Assembly: GCF_900108875.1 (NCBI RefSeq)
Contig: NZ_FNYJ01000005.1
Coordinates: forward strand, 248,001-312,000
Length of the DNA: 64,000 nucleotides
Direction: 5' to 3'
Source: Pseudomonas sp. NFR16
Lineage (GTDB): Bacteria > Pseudomonadota > Gammaproteobacteria > Pseudomonadales > Pseudomonadaceae
In this document: piece by piece, positions 7,357 to 16,697 of the stretch
Layout: every line of letters begins with the position of its first letter
Position numbering within the stretch: position 1 is the stretch's first letter
Made by a program: the position numbers and the translations under genes
The notes under the pieces: model-generated
What the model was told of the DNA's origin: nothing
The model's input: only the letters and a program-made list of their open reading frames with translations
Database searches by the model: none

Positions 7357-9333
7357 TCACCGGAACCGATCCACTTCCTTACGCAAGTCTGCCGCCAGCG
7401 CATTGAGTTCCTGAGCCGTGACGGCGAGGTTCGACACCACTTCGCGCTGCTCGCTGTTCGCCAGTGCGATGCTTTGCAGATTTGCGCTGAGCAAGGTCGC
7501 GGTGTTGCTTTGTTCCTGGGTCGCCGTGGTGATCGAAGCGAACTGCTCGCCTGCCGAGCGGCTCTGCTCATCAATTTGTGCCAGCGCTGCAGCCACCTTG
7601 GCGTTACGCGCCAGGCCTTCCTGCATCAGCGCATTGCCTTGCTCCATGGTGCTGATGGCATTGCTGGTCTCTTGCTGAATGCTGGAGATCATCCCGGAGA
7701 TTTCATCAGTGGCCTGGCGTGTGCGCGACGCGAGGCTGCGTACTTCGTCGGCAACCACGGCAAAACCGCGCCCTTGCTCGCCCGCACGCGCTGCCTCAAT
7801 GGCCGCGTTGAGCGCCAGCAGGTTCGTCTGCTCGGCAATGGAGGTAATCACGCTGACGATGCCGCCGATCTCCTGCGAGCGCTGACCCAGCGTGTCGATG
7901 ACGGCTGCCGTGCTGCCCAGCGACCCTGCAATCTGTTCCAGCGACGCGGACGCCTCTTCCATGGATGCACGACCGATACGGGTTTGCTGCGCGTTGCCCT
8001 GGGCCATGCGCTCGGTGCTGCCCATGTTGTCGGCGATGGTCAGCGCCGTGGCACTGAATTCCTCGACGGCACCCGCCATGCTGGTGATCTCGCCCGACTG
8101 TTGCTCCATGCCTTCATATGCACCGCCGGACAGTCCGGACAGCGCATGCGCACGACCACTGACTTCCTGCGCAGCAGTGCGAATGTGCGAAACCATGGTC
8201 TCCAGCGCTTGCCCCATTTTGTTGAAGCTGTTCGCCAGCTGACCAATCTCGTCGTGGCTGGAAACGTTCAGGCGCACGCTGAGATTACCCGCGCCCAGCG
8301 CTTCGGCCTGATTCACCAGTTCCGACAGCGGACGCAGCTTGCTGCGCAGCAACCAGATCGCAGCGCCGACGGCGATCAACATCGCCAGCAGACTGCCAAT
8401 CCCCAGTTGGGTACCGACATTCCATGTGACCGCGCTGATTTCAGCCTTCGGCATGATCGCCAGGATCGACCATGGCCCACCGGCGAAGGGCTCGGCGACG
8501 GTGTAGAACTGCTCGCCGCCGTCTTCCCAGAACTGGCCTTTACCGGGCGTTTTGACGAGGTCAGCCAAGGTATTGCTTGCCCGGTCCAGATCCTTCACGC
8601 CTGCAGGCGGCACGAGCCATTTGTTCTGCTCGTCCAGCAACGCCAACGAGCCAGTCGAACCGATGCGGAAGCTCTTAAGATTGTCGAACTGGGCTTTCTG
8701 GGCATCGGTGTAATCGAAGCCTACGAACAGCACCGCGATGACCTTGCCACTCGCGTCACGCACCGGGGTGTATTGGGTCATGTATAAACGGTCGAACAGC
8801 GAAGCACGACCCACATAGCCCTGCCCCGCCAGCAGGCGTTCATAGGCCGGATGTTTGTGATCGAGCACGGTGCCAATGGCACGGGAGCCGTCCTGTTTGC
8901 TCAGGGAAGTGCTGATCCGGACAAAGTCATCGCCATTGCGCACGAAAACCGTCGCGACACCCGCGGTCATCTTCCGGAAATCGTCGACCTCGGCGAAATC
9001 GTTGTTCAGCGCATTGCCATTGAGGAGCAACGCGGGCGTCTGCATACCCGCGACGGCTATCTGTTGATCGTTCTGAACGGTCAGTCCGCTGCCGAAGCGC
9101 TTTTCGAACAGCCCGCTCAGGCGCTGGGTACTGTCGCGCAACGTGCTGTGGAACGTGTTCAGTTGATCCGCCAGCAACCGGGCTTCGCTGCCCATGTGCT
9201 CTTCGCGAATGGTGAGGTTCGCCGAATCCAGGGAGCGCAAAGCGAACAAGGTGCTGCCGCTGATGACGACGGCGAGGATTACGGCCAGGGCGATACCCAG
9301 TTGCGAAGCAATTCGGGCGCGAGGCTGTGGCAT
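7357..9333 (-). CDS. Methyl-accepting chemotaxis protein with periplasmic Cache domain
   Basis: Membrane chemoreceptor of 658 residues. It has a first membrane segment at about 11-33, a periplasmic sensor of about 270 residues that looks like a Cache type (VFVRNGDDFVRISTSLSK... VLFVGFDYTD), a second membrane segment at about 309-329, a HAMP domain at about 330-383 and a cytoplasmic signalling domain. The conserved hairpin tip that contacts CheA/CheW is at about 500-525 (EQTNLLALNAAIEAARAGEQ). The ATG at 9333 has a good AGGAG ribosome site. The gene stands alone, converging on the disrupted comM. The ligand cannot be told from sequence. Confidence 0.93.
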   Translation of the reverse strand: MPQPRARIASQLGIALAVILAVVISGSTLFALRSLDSANLTIREEHMGSEARLLADQLNTFHSTLRDSTQRLSGLFEKRFGSGLTVQNDQQIAVAGMQTPALLLNGNALNNDFAEVDDFRKMTAGVATVFVRNGDDFVRISTSLSKQDGSRAIGTVLDHKHPAYERLLAGQGYVGRASLFDRLYMTQYTPVRDASGKVIAVLFVGFDYTDAQKAQFDNLKSFRIGSTGSLALLDEQNKWLVPPAGVKDLDRASNTLADLVKTPGKGQFWEDGGEQFYTVAEPFAGGPWSILAIMPKAEISAVTWNVGTQLGIGSLLAMLIAVGAAIWLLRSKLRPLSELVNQAEALGAGNLSVRLNVSSHDEIGQLANSFNKMGQALETMVSHIRTAAQEVSGRAHALSGLSGGAYEGMEQQSGEITSMAGAVEEFSATALTIADNMGSTERMAQGNAQQTRIGRASMEEASASLEQIAGSLGSTAAVIDTLGQRSQEIGGIVSVITSIAEQTNLLALNAAIEAARAGEQGRGFAVVADEVRSLASRTRQATDEISGMISSIQQETSNAISTMEQGNALMQEGLARNAKVAAALAQIDEQSRSAGEQFASITTATQEQSNTATLLSANLQSIALANSEQREVVSNLAVTAQELNALAADLRKEVDRFR

Positions 9334-9538
9334 GGAAGCTCCTTTCCGAAGGACCGGATCATCCTGATCTCAGGAACACCATTCGGATCTTTTCTGATAG
9401 ATGAAATCGATGAACCGATCAGAACAATCGGTCTGCAATTACACATTCGGCTGACGCAAGAAATACTTGAGTCCTACGTGTGGTCTTAGGACAAAAGGTG
9501 TAACCGTATTTTGCAGCGCTTTAACTGCCTAATGGCCA

Positions 9539-10459
9539 TCACTGCAGAATCGTAACCTGCGGCAGCTCCATCGCTTGCACTTCACCCTGCAAAAAGTCGC
9601 TCAACCGACGCAGACGCTCGCCGCCGGGCCGGGTTTTTGGCCAGACGAGGTAGTAATTCTCGCCGCTGACGACCGCCGTTCGCCAAGGCAGGCTGAGGCG
9701 ACCCTGTAGCACGTCCTCTGCGACCATCAACAGATCGCCCATAGAGACGCCGTAGCCTCGCGCCGCAGCGATCATACCGAGCTCCAGCGTGTCGAAAACC
9801 TGACCGCCCTTGAGCGAGATCTGATCGGACAACCCCATGCGTTCAAGCCAGCTGCGCCAGTCGCGACGGTCTGGCGTGGGATGCAGCAGCTCGGCGCTCG
9901 CCAGACGCTGGACATCCCAGGGGCTGTCATCCAGCAAATTGGGCGCCCCCACAGGGATCAGCAATTCCGGGAACAGATAGGTCGCCTCCCAGTCCGGCGG
10001 AAAGTGCCCTCGGCTGAGCAGCACGGCACAGTCAAACGGCTCCTGCGTGAAATCGACATTGTCGATGTCCATCCAGGCGCTGGTCAGCTGCACTTCATTG
10101 CCGACCTGAAGGTGACGAAACCGGCTCAGGCGCGCCAATAGCCAACGCATGGTCAGCGTCGACGGCGCCTTCATGCGCAGAATGCCTTCCTCGGCCATCA
10201 AGGCGCTGCAGGCCCTCTCCAGCGCAGAGAAACCTTCGCGTATCCCCGGCAGCAACTCCCGGGCGGCCTCCGTCAACTGAAGGTTGCGCCCGTTGCGACG
10301 AAATAAACGGCAGGCAAAGTGTTCTTCCAGCGTGCGGATATGCCGACTGACCGCGCTCTGCGTGATCGACAACTCTTCAGCGGCGCGGGTGAAGGATGCA
10401 TGTCGCGCGGCCGCTTCGAAGGCGCGCAGTGCATAGAGCGGCGGAAGACTGCGGGACAT
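9539..10459 (-). CDS. LysR-family transcriptional regulator (GcvA-like)
   Basis: 306 residues. The N-terminal winged helix-turn-helix is at about 5-65 (LYALRAFEAAARHASFTRAA, then EELSITQSAVSRHIRTLEEH), followed by a LysR substrate-binding domain. The opening LPPLYALRAFEAAARH is typical of the GcvA subgroup. It is transcribed away from the MATE pump gene, with about 155 bases between the two starts, so it may regulate that pump or an unlinked gene. The start is supported by GGAGAG upstream of the ATG. Confidence 0.9.
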   Translation of the reverse strand: MSRSLPPLYALRAFEAAARHASFTRAAEELSITQSAVSRHIRTLEEHFACRLFRRNGRNLQLTEAARELLPGIREGFSALERACSALMAEEGILRMKAPSTLTMRWLLARLSRFRHLQVGNEVQLTSAWMDIDNVDFTQEPFDCAVLLSRGHFPPDWEATYLFPELLIPVGAPNLLDDSPWDVQRLASAELLHPTPDRRDWRSWLERMGLSDQISLKGGQVFDTLELGMIAAARGYGVSMGDLLMVAEDVLQGRLSLPWRTAVVSGENYYLVWPKTRPGGERLRRLSDFLQGEVQAMELPQVTILQ

Positions 10460-10615
10460 GTGGCTCTCCTTCTGATTCGGCAGGCCAAGACTCTAACGCA
10501 AAATTCCAGGATGAGTTTTACTCATGCTAATGATCGTATTTATCCCTTTGTGCATTGGCGCCCGAATCACCAGAATGGGCTGCTCTAAAACGCCTTCTTC
10601 CTGAGCGCCATAAAC

Positions 10616-11998
10616 ATGCATCAGCACGCTTTCAAAGAACTGTGGATCATCCTGCGTCTTGCCGGGCCGCTGATTGCATCGCAGATGGCGCACATGCTGA
10701 TGGTCTTCACGGACACAGTGATGATGGGCAAGCTTGGCCCGGACTCGCTGGCCGGCGGCGGCCTGGGCGCAGCCAGCTACAACTTTGTCTCATTCTTTTG
10801 CGTGGGCGTGATGGCAGCCGTCGGTACGCTCGTGGCTATTCGTCACGGCGCCAACGATGCCGCCGGGGCAACCCGCCTGACGCAGGCCGGGCTGTGGCTG
10901 GCATGGGGGATGGCGCTGATCGCGGCACTTATTCTCTGGAATCTGGAGCCGATCCTGCTTAATTTCGGTCAGGACGAAGCGAACGTTCACATGGCCAGCC
11001 AGTTCCTGATCACGTTGCCGCTGGCGCTTCCGGGCCTGCTGAGCTTCATGGCGCTGCGGGGTTTCACCAGCGCTCTGGGACGCGCCACGCCAGTCATGGT
11101 CATCAGTCTGGTGGGCGTCGCCGTCAACTTCGGCCTGAACTATGCCTTCATTCATGGCCTGTTCGGCCTGCCGCACTGGGGCCTGATGGGCATTGGCCTC
11201 GTCACGGCCATTGTCACCAACAGCATGGCACTGGCGCTCGCGCTGCATATCCGCTACCACGATGCTTACGCCGCGTACCCGATTCACAAGGGTCTGATGA
11301 ATCTGTCACGCACTTGCCTCAAAGAACTGTGGCGGCTGGGTCTGCCGATTGGCGGCACCTATGCGGTAGAAGTCGGACTTTTCACCTTCGCTGCGTTCTG
11401 CATGGGTGCCATGGGGAGCACGCAGATGGCTGCTCACCAGATCGCACTGCAATCGGTGTCCATGGCATTTATGGTTCCCGTGGGTATCTCTTACGCGGTT
11501 ACCATGCGCATCGGACTGCATTACGGCGCGGGCAATCTGCTGCTCGCGCGCACGGCGGGACGTATGGGGATCGGCTTCGGCGGATTGCTGATGCTGCTGT
11601 TTGGGCTGCTCTTCTGGGTAGCGCCCCATGCGGTTATCGGCCTGTTCGTGGACATCAATGACCCAACCTATCAAGGCGTGGTGGAACTGGCGGTCAAGCT
11701 GCTGGCGATTGCCGCCTGGTTCGAGATACTGGACGGCACACAAACCATCGCAATGGGCGCGATTCGGGGCTTCAAGGATGCGAAGACTACCTTCCTGATC
11801 GGGCTGGCGAGCTACTGGATGGTCGGCGCGCCGCTGGCGTGGGGCCTCGGGTTTCCCGCTCATCAAGGCGCGGTTGGCGTCTGGTGGGGTCTGGCGGTGG
11901 GCCTGCTGTGCTCGGCGGTGGCGCTGACCTACGCGTTCGAGCGCAAGAGCGCGCAATTACTGCGCAAAGAAGCCACGGGCGTAGTCGTGATGGGCTGA
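10616..11998 (+). CDS. norM: MATE-family multidrug efflux transporter (NorM/PmpM-like)
   Basis: 460-residue inner membrane protein with about 12 hydrophobic segments. It has the N-terminal MATE signature (LRLAGPLIASQMAHMLMVFT, then DTVMMGKLGPDSLAGGGLG) and the internal repeat LGLPIGGTYAVEVGLFTFAA. The family exports cationic drugs and fluoroquinolones in exchange for H+ or Na+. The chosen ATG at 10616 keeps the full first helix; the ribosome site is weak. It is divergent from the LysR gene. Confidence 0.92.
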   Translation: MHQHAFKELWIILRLAGPLIASQMAHMLMVFTDTVMMGKLGPDSLAGGGLGAASYNFVSFFCVGVMAAVGTLVAIRHGANDAAGATRLTQAGLWLAWGMALIAALILWNLEPILLNFGQDEANVHMASQFLITLPLALPGLLSFMALRGFTSALGRATPVMVISLVGVAVNFGLNYAFIHGLFGLPHWGLMGIGLVTAIVTNSMALALALHIRYHDAYAAYPIHKGLMNLSRTCLKELWRLGLPIGGTYAVEVGLFTFAAFCMGAMGSTQMAAHQIALQSVSMAFMVPVGISYAVTMRIGLHYGAGNLLLARTAGRMGIGFGGLLMLLFGLLFWVAPHAVIGLFVDINDPTYQGVVELAVKLLAIAAWFEILDGTQTIAMGAIRGFKDAKTTFLIGLASYWMVGAPLAWGLGFPAHQGAVGVWWGLAVGLLCSAVALTYAFERKSAQLLRKEATGVVVMG

Positions 11999-12015
11999 CA
12001 CACGAACGGCAGGGC

Positions 12016-13686
12016 TTACAAGCCTTGACTCAACCGCGCTTTGCCCTGATCGAACATCAGGTAGTTGAGCAGTTCCGGCAGCGCCAGCGGGTGGCTGATC
12101 AGATAACCCTGGGCCTGATCGCAGTTGAAGCTGCGCAGCAGCGCCAGTTGTTGGGGTGTTTCGACGCCCTCGGCGACAACTTCCAGACTGAGGTTATGCG
12201 CCAGGTTGATCATGGCGTGCACCAGCTTGCGGTTTTCCTCGCGCTGCTCCATTTCCCCGACGAAGCTTTTGTCGATCTTCAACAGCGTGATCGGCAGGCT
12301 GTTCAAGTGGACGAACGACGAGAAACCGGTGCCGAAATCATCGAGCGAGAAACGCACGCCCAGTCTGCCCAACGCGTCCATGGTCTGTTTGACCAGATCA
12401 CTGCGACGCATGACTGCCGTTTCAGTGAGCTCGAACTCCAGCCATTGCGCGTCGATGCCGCGTTCGGCTATCAGCCGGCTCAACGTAGCTAGCAGCTGGT
12501 TGTCCTGGAACTGGCGGAACGACAGATTGATCGCCATGTGCAGCGGCGGCAGGCCTTTCTCGCGCAGGGTCTGCATGTCGCGCAGCGCGCGCGAAATGAC
12601 CCAGTATCCCAACGGAACGATCAGCCCGCTCTGCTCGGCCAGCGGCACGAACTCGCTGGGCGGCAGCAGGCCTCTCTCTGCGTGGCGCCAACGTACCAGC
12701 GCCTCCAGCCCCAGGATATGCCCGGTTTTCAGGCACAGCCGCGGCTGATAATGCAGCTCCAGCTCGTCGCGACGCAGCGCTCTACGCAACTCACCCTCCA
12801 GATCGGCAAGACTGCGGGCGTTACGGTTGATGCGTTCGTTGAAGACATGAAACGTGCAGCCTTGAATCCCCTTGGCCTGTTGCATCGCGATGTGCGCGTG
12901 CCACATCAGCGGGTCGGCACCGCCATCGGCGCGAGCGTGAGCGATGCCCAGGCTGCAGCCGATCAAAAGGCTTTCTCCATCGACCCAGTAAGGCTCTGAC
13001 AATGCCTCGGTGATACGCTCGGCGACACATTCGGCCCGGCCTGACGCGCGTCGCGTGTCGATCAAAAGGGCGAACTCATCGCTGCCCAGACGGGCCAGTT
13101 GATCGCATGCTTCCAGCTGGCTTTTCAGGCGCGCGACCACCTGCAGAATCAAACGATCGCCCGCCTGATGACCCAGCGCATCATTCGCACGGCGGAAGTT
13201 ATCCAGATCCAGATGCCCTAATGCCAGGCCACGGCCATTGAATTCGGCCAGGCGCGCGGCGAGGAGCGTCTGAAAGCCCTGCCGGTTGGCGATGCCGGTC
13301 AGGGGATCCTGCTCGGCGAGGCGATTGAGCGTGTTTTCGAGTACACCGCGCTCGCGCACATGACGCAGGCAGCGCCGCAGGCTTTGAGTCGTGAGCGTGT
13401 CACGTACGAGCCAGTCGCTGACGCCGATGGGATCGTGATCGGGTTCATCATCGAGCAGCAGCACTGTCGGCCAATTGCATTGGCCGGCGGCCGGCTGCAA
13501 CGCCACGGTGGTGAGCAGAATGCGCGATTGACGGGACTCGTCTGGATGGGCGATAGCTTCCCAGCTCGACGCGCAGTCAAGGATCGCGGCGTCTCCAAGC
13601 GGCGCCATGCACTCGCGCAGCAATGCCAGCCATTCGGGCGATTCCGCCAGAAGCAGCAAACGCAAGGGTTCGACAGGCGTAGACAA
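12016..13686 (-). CDS. Dual-domain GGDEF/EAL cyclic-di-GMP protein with receiver-like N-terminus
   Basis: 556 residues from a TTG start at 13686, chosen because GGGGAG precedes it at good spacing and the encoded protein begins at a natural domain edge (STPVEPLRLLLLAESPEWLA). The longer frame to 13881 runs into the rep promoter region. The N-terminal 120 residues resemble a degenerate receiver domain (VLLLDDEPDHD). The GGDEF domain carries GSDEF at about 201-205 and no RxxD inhibitory site five residues before it. The EAL domain carries EALVRW (328-333) and DDFGTG (449-454), so phosphodiesterase activity is likely. Cyclase activity is uncertain. Confidence 0.9.
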   Translation of the reverse strand: MSTPVEPLRLLLLAESPEWLALLRECMAPLGDAAILDCASSWEAIAHPDESRQSRILLTTVALQPAAGQCNWPTVLLLDDEPDHDPIGVSDWLVRDTLTTQSLRRCLRHVRERGVLENTLNRLAEQDPLTGIANRQGFQTLLAARLAEFNGRGLALGHLDLDNFRRANDALGHQAGDRLILQVVARLKSQLEACDQLARLGSDEFALLIDTRRASGRAECVAERITEALSEPYWVDGESLLIGCSLGIAHARADGGADPLMWHAHIAMQQAKGIQGCTFHVFNERINRNARSLADLEGELRRALRRDELELHYQPRLCLKTGHILGLEALVRWRHAERGLLPPSEFVPLAEQSGLIVPLGYWVISRALRDMQTLREKGLPPLHMAINLSFRQFQDNQLLATLSRLIAERGIDAQWLEFELTETAVMRRSDLVKQTMDALGRLGVRFSLDDFGTGFSSFVHLNSLPITLLKIDKSFVGEMEQREENRKLVHAMINLAHNLSLEVVAEGVETPQQLALLRSFNCDQAQGYLISHPLALPELLNYLMFDQGKARLSQGL

Positions 13687-13889
13687 GCTAGCTCCCCACA
13701 CAAACGAAAGACATTGGCGAGACCTCAAACGAGGGTCGTCAAACGCGAGTATGAATCGCGCGATGCGCAAATGTAACAAAACGGCGAAATATAGATAGCG
13801 TGACGCATCACAGTGGCGGACGGTCGCTGCACAATCCGCCGACCCTGTTAAAATGCCCGCCCTTTTTACAAGCGATCCCATTTTTCCTC

Positions 13890-15899
13890 ATGTCCCGACT
13901 CAATCCCCGGCAACAAGAAGCCGTGAACTACGTCGGCGGCCCTCTTTTGGTGCTCGCCGGTGCAGGCTCCGGCAAGACCAGCGTGATCACGCGCAAGATT
14001 GCTCACCTGATCCAGAACTGCGGCATTCGCGCGCAATACATCGTGGCCATGACCTTCACCAACAAGGCGGCGCGCGAAATGAAAGAGCGGGTCGGCACCC
14101 TGCTGCGCAGCGGCGAAGGGCGCGGCCTGACAGTGTCGACGTTCCACAACCTGGGTCTGAACATCATCCGCAAGGAGCACGCACGCCTGGGCTACAAGCC
14201 CGGTTTCTCGATTTTTGACGAAACTGACGTCAAGGCGCTGATGACCGACATCATGCAGAAGGAATACTCGGGCGACGACGGCGTCGACGAGATCAAGAAC
14301 ATGATCGATTCCTGGAAAAACGATCTGATCCTGCCTGCAGAAGCCTTGGCCAACTCGCGCAACCCCAAGGAGCAGACCGCCGCCATCGTCTACACCCACT
14401 ACCAGCGCACGCTCAAGGCGTACAACGCGGTGGACTTCAACGACCTGATCCTGCTGCCGGTGAAGCTGTTCCAGGAACACGCCGACATCCTCGAAAAATG
14501 GCAGCACAAGGTCCGCTACCTGCTGGTGGACGAATACCAGGACACCAACGCCAGCCAGTATCTGCTGGTGAAAATGCTCATCGGCACGCGTTGCCAGTTC
14601 ACCGTGGTGGGCGACGACGACCAGTCGATCTACGCATGGCGTGGTGCGCGGCCAGAAAACCTCATGCTGCTCAAGGACGATTATCCGTCGCTCAAAGTGG
14701 TGATGCTGGAGCAGAACTACCGTTCGACCAGCCGCATTCTGCGCTGCGCCAACGTGCTGATCTCCAACAACCCTCACGCGTTCGAGAAGCAGCTGTGGAG
14801 CGAAATGGGCCACGGCGATGAAATCCGCGTGATCCGCTGCAAGAACGAAGACGCCGAAGCCGAGCGCGTGGCGGTCGAGATTCTCAGTCTGCACCTGCGC
14901 ACCGACCGCCCTTACAGCGACTTCGCCATTCTGTATCGCGGTAACTATCAGGCCAAGCTCATCGAGCTTAAGCTGCAGCACCACCAGATTCCCTATCGCC
15001 TGTCGGGAGGCAACAGCTTCTTCGGGCGTCAGGAAGTGAAGGACCTGATGGCCTACTTCCGCCTGCTGGTCAATCCGGATGACGACAACGCGTTCCTTCG
15101 GGTGATCAACGTGCCGCGCCGGGAAATCGGCTCGACCACACTGGAAAAACTGGGTAACTACGCCACCGAGCGCAAAGTGTCGATGTACGCCGCCACGGAC
15201 GAAATCGGACTTGGCGAACACCTGGACAGCCGTTTCACCGACCGCCTCAAGCGCTTCAAACACTGGATGGACGGTGTGCGTCAGCAATGCGCGACCCAGG
15301 ATCCGATTGCGGCGCTGCGCAGCATGGTGATGGACATCGACTACGAAAACTGGATTCGTCAGAACAGCTCCAGCGACAAGGCCGCCGATTACCGCATGGG
15401 TAACGTGTGGTTCCTGATCGAAGCGTTGAAGAACACGCTGGAGAAGGACGAAGAAGGTGGCATGACCATCGAAGAGGCGATCGGCAAACTGGTCCTGCGC
15501 GACATGCTCGAACGTCAGCAGGAAGAGGAAGATGGCGCCGAAGGTGTGCAAATGATGACCCTGCACGCGTCCAAGGGCCTGGAATTCCCCTACGTGTTCA
15601 TCATGGGCATGGAAGAAGAAATCCTTCCGCACCGCTCCAGCATCGAGGCCGACACCATTGAAGAAGAACGTCGTCTCGCCTACGTGGGCATCACCCGCGC
15701 CCGTCAGACGCTGGCGTTCACATTCGCCGCCAAACGCAAGCAGTACGGGGAAATCATCGACTGCCTGCCGAGCCGTTTTCTCGACGAGTTACCGCCGGAT
15801 GACCTCGCCTGGGAGGGCAACGACGATACGCCGACCGAAGTGAAAGCCGTACGCGGCAACACTGCGCTGGCGGACATACGGGCCATGCTCAAACGCTAA
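13890..15899 (+). CDS. rep: ATP-dependent DNA helicase Rep
   Basis: UvrD/Rep superfamily 1 helicase that travels 3'-5' and helps replication forks past protein blocks. It is 669 residues from the ATG at 13890 (MSRLNPRQQEAVNYVGGPLL), the usual Rep length. Walker A is AGAGSGKTS near residue 23, the DEYQDTN Walker B and the VVGDDDQSIYAWRGA motif follow, and the C-terminal HASKGLEFPYVFIMGMEEE motif is intact. An upstream ATG at 13800 in the same frame adds 30 residues without family support. It is divergent from the GGDEF/EAL gene and followed 69 bases later by xpt. Confidence 0.95.
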   Translation: MSRLNPRQQEAVNYVGGPLLVLAGAGSGKTSVITRKIAHLIQNCGIRAQYIVAMTFTNKAAREMKERVGTLLRSGEGRGLTVSTFHNLGLNIIRKEHARLGYKPGFSIFDETDVKALMTDIMQKEYSGDDGVDEIKNMIDSWKNDLILPAEALANSRNPKEQTAAIVYTHYQRTLKAYNAVDFNDLILLPVKLFQEHADILEKWQHKVRYLLVDEYQDTNASQYLLVKMLIGTRCQFTVVGDDDQSIYAWRGARPENLMLLKDDYPSLKVVMLEQNYRSTSRILRCANVLISNNPHAFEKQLWSEMGHGDEIRVIRCKNEDAEAERVAVEILSLHLRTDRPYSDFAILYRGNYQAKLIELKLQHHQIPYRLSGGNSFFGRQEVKDLMAYFRLLVNPDDDNAFLRVINVPRREIGSTTLEKLGNYATERKVSMYAATDEIGLGEHLDSRFTDRLKRFKHWMDGVRQQCATQDPIAALRSMVMDIDYENWIRQNSSSDKAADYRMGNVWFLIEALKNTLEKDEEGGMTIEEAIGKLVLRDMLERQQEEEDGAEGVQMMTLHASKGLEFPYVFIMGMEEEILPHRSSIEADTIEEERRLAYVGITRARQTLAFTFAAKRKQYGEIIDCLPSRFLDELPPDDLAWEGNDDTPTEVKAVRGNTALADIRAMLKR

Positions 15900-15968
15900 G
15901 CTTTGACAGACCCCAAAACCACCGTTCAAATTTTTATTTCGCGCATTTGCGCCCTGAGGACCACCCAC

Positions 15969-16541
15969 GTGGAAGCACTGCACAAGAAAATTCGCGAGGA
16001 AGGCATCGTACTTTCCGACCAGGTATTGAAGGTCGACGCGTTTCTCAACCATCAGATCGATCCGGTCCTGATGCAGCAGATCGGTGACGAGTTCGCCACG
16101 TTGTTCGCAGACTCAGGGATCACCAAGATCGTCACTATCGAAGCCTCAGGCATCGCGCCAGCGGTAATGACCGGTCTGAAGCTCGGCATTCCGGTGATCT
16201 TCGCGCGCAAGCATCAGTCGCTGACGCTCACCGAAAACCTGTTTTCGGCAACGGTGTATTCGTTCACCAAACAGACGGAAAGCACCATCGCGATCAGCAC
16301 CCGTCACCTGAACAGCAGTGATCGCGTGCTGATCATCGATGACTTTCTGGCCAACGGAAAGGCGTCGCAGGCGCTCATTTCGATCATCAAACAAGCGGGT
16401 GCGACGGTCGCCGGATTGGGCATTGTGATCGAGAAGTCATTCCAGGGTGGCCGTGCCGAGCTGGATTCGCAGGGCTACCGCGTGGAATCGCTCGCGCGGG
16501 TGAAATCGTTGAACGGTGGGGTAGTCACCTTCGTCGAATGA
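15969..16541 (+). CDS. xpt: Xanthine phosphoribosyltransferase
   Basis: Purine salvage enzyme that makes XMP from xanthine and PRPP. 190 residues from the GTG at 15969 (VEALHKKIREEGIVLSDQVL), preceded by GAGGA. The PRPP-binding loop is VLIIDDFLANGKASQAL and the flexible region FARKHQSLTLTENLFSATVY is characteristic of the Xpt family. The longer frame from 15903 has no family match at its N-terminus. It lies directly downstream of rep. Confidence 0.94.
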   Translation: MEALHKKIREEGIVLSDQVLKVDAFLNHQIDPVLMQQIGDEFATLFADSGITKIVTIEASGIAPAVMTGLKLGIPVIFARKHQSLTLTENLFSATVYSFTKQTESTIAISTRHLNSSDRVLIIDDFLANGKASQALISIIKQAGATVAGLGIVIEKSFQGGRAELDSQGYRVESLARVKSLNGGVVTFVE

Positions 16542-16561
16542 TACCCCGCGCTCGTACAGCG

Positions 16562-16647
16562 CCTCACACCCAGTGTGAGGGAAGTAGCTCACGAAAGCTG
16601 GCCTTCGGACGCTGACGCATCTGTGAACGTAACGGTCCCTTCGTGAG
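16562..16647 (+). promoter_or_regulatory. Two inverted repeats between xpt and the MBL hydrolase gene
   Basis: CCTCACAC (16562-16569) and GTGTGAGG (16573-16580) form a perfect 8-base stem with a 3-base loop, 20 bases after the xpt stop, without a T-run. GCTCACGAA (16587-16595) and TTCGTGAGC (16639-16647) form a second perfect 9-base pair, 50 bases before the next gene. The first could end xpt transcription; the second could be an operator or leader structure of the sulfur operon. Neither role is proven. Confidence 0.4.
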
Positions 16648-16697
16648 CACACCCGGCCCCTCAGGTCCTGTGTAGCAAGTAGAACTGGAGATAGCTT

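Noticed and set aside
13866..15632. 588-codon open frame on the minus strand
   Set aside because: Antisense shadow of rep with low-complexity His/Val composition and no recognisable domain.
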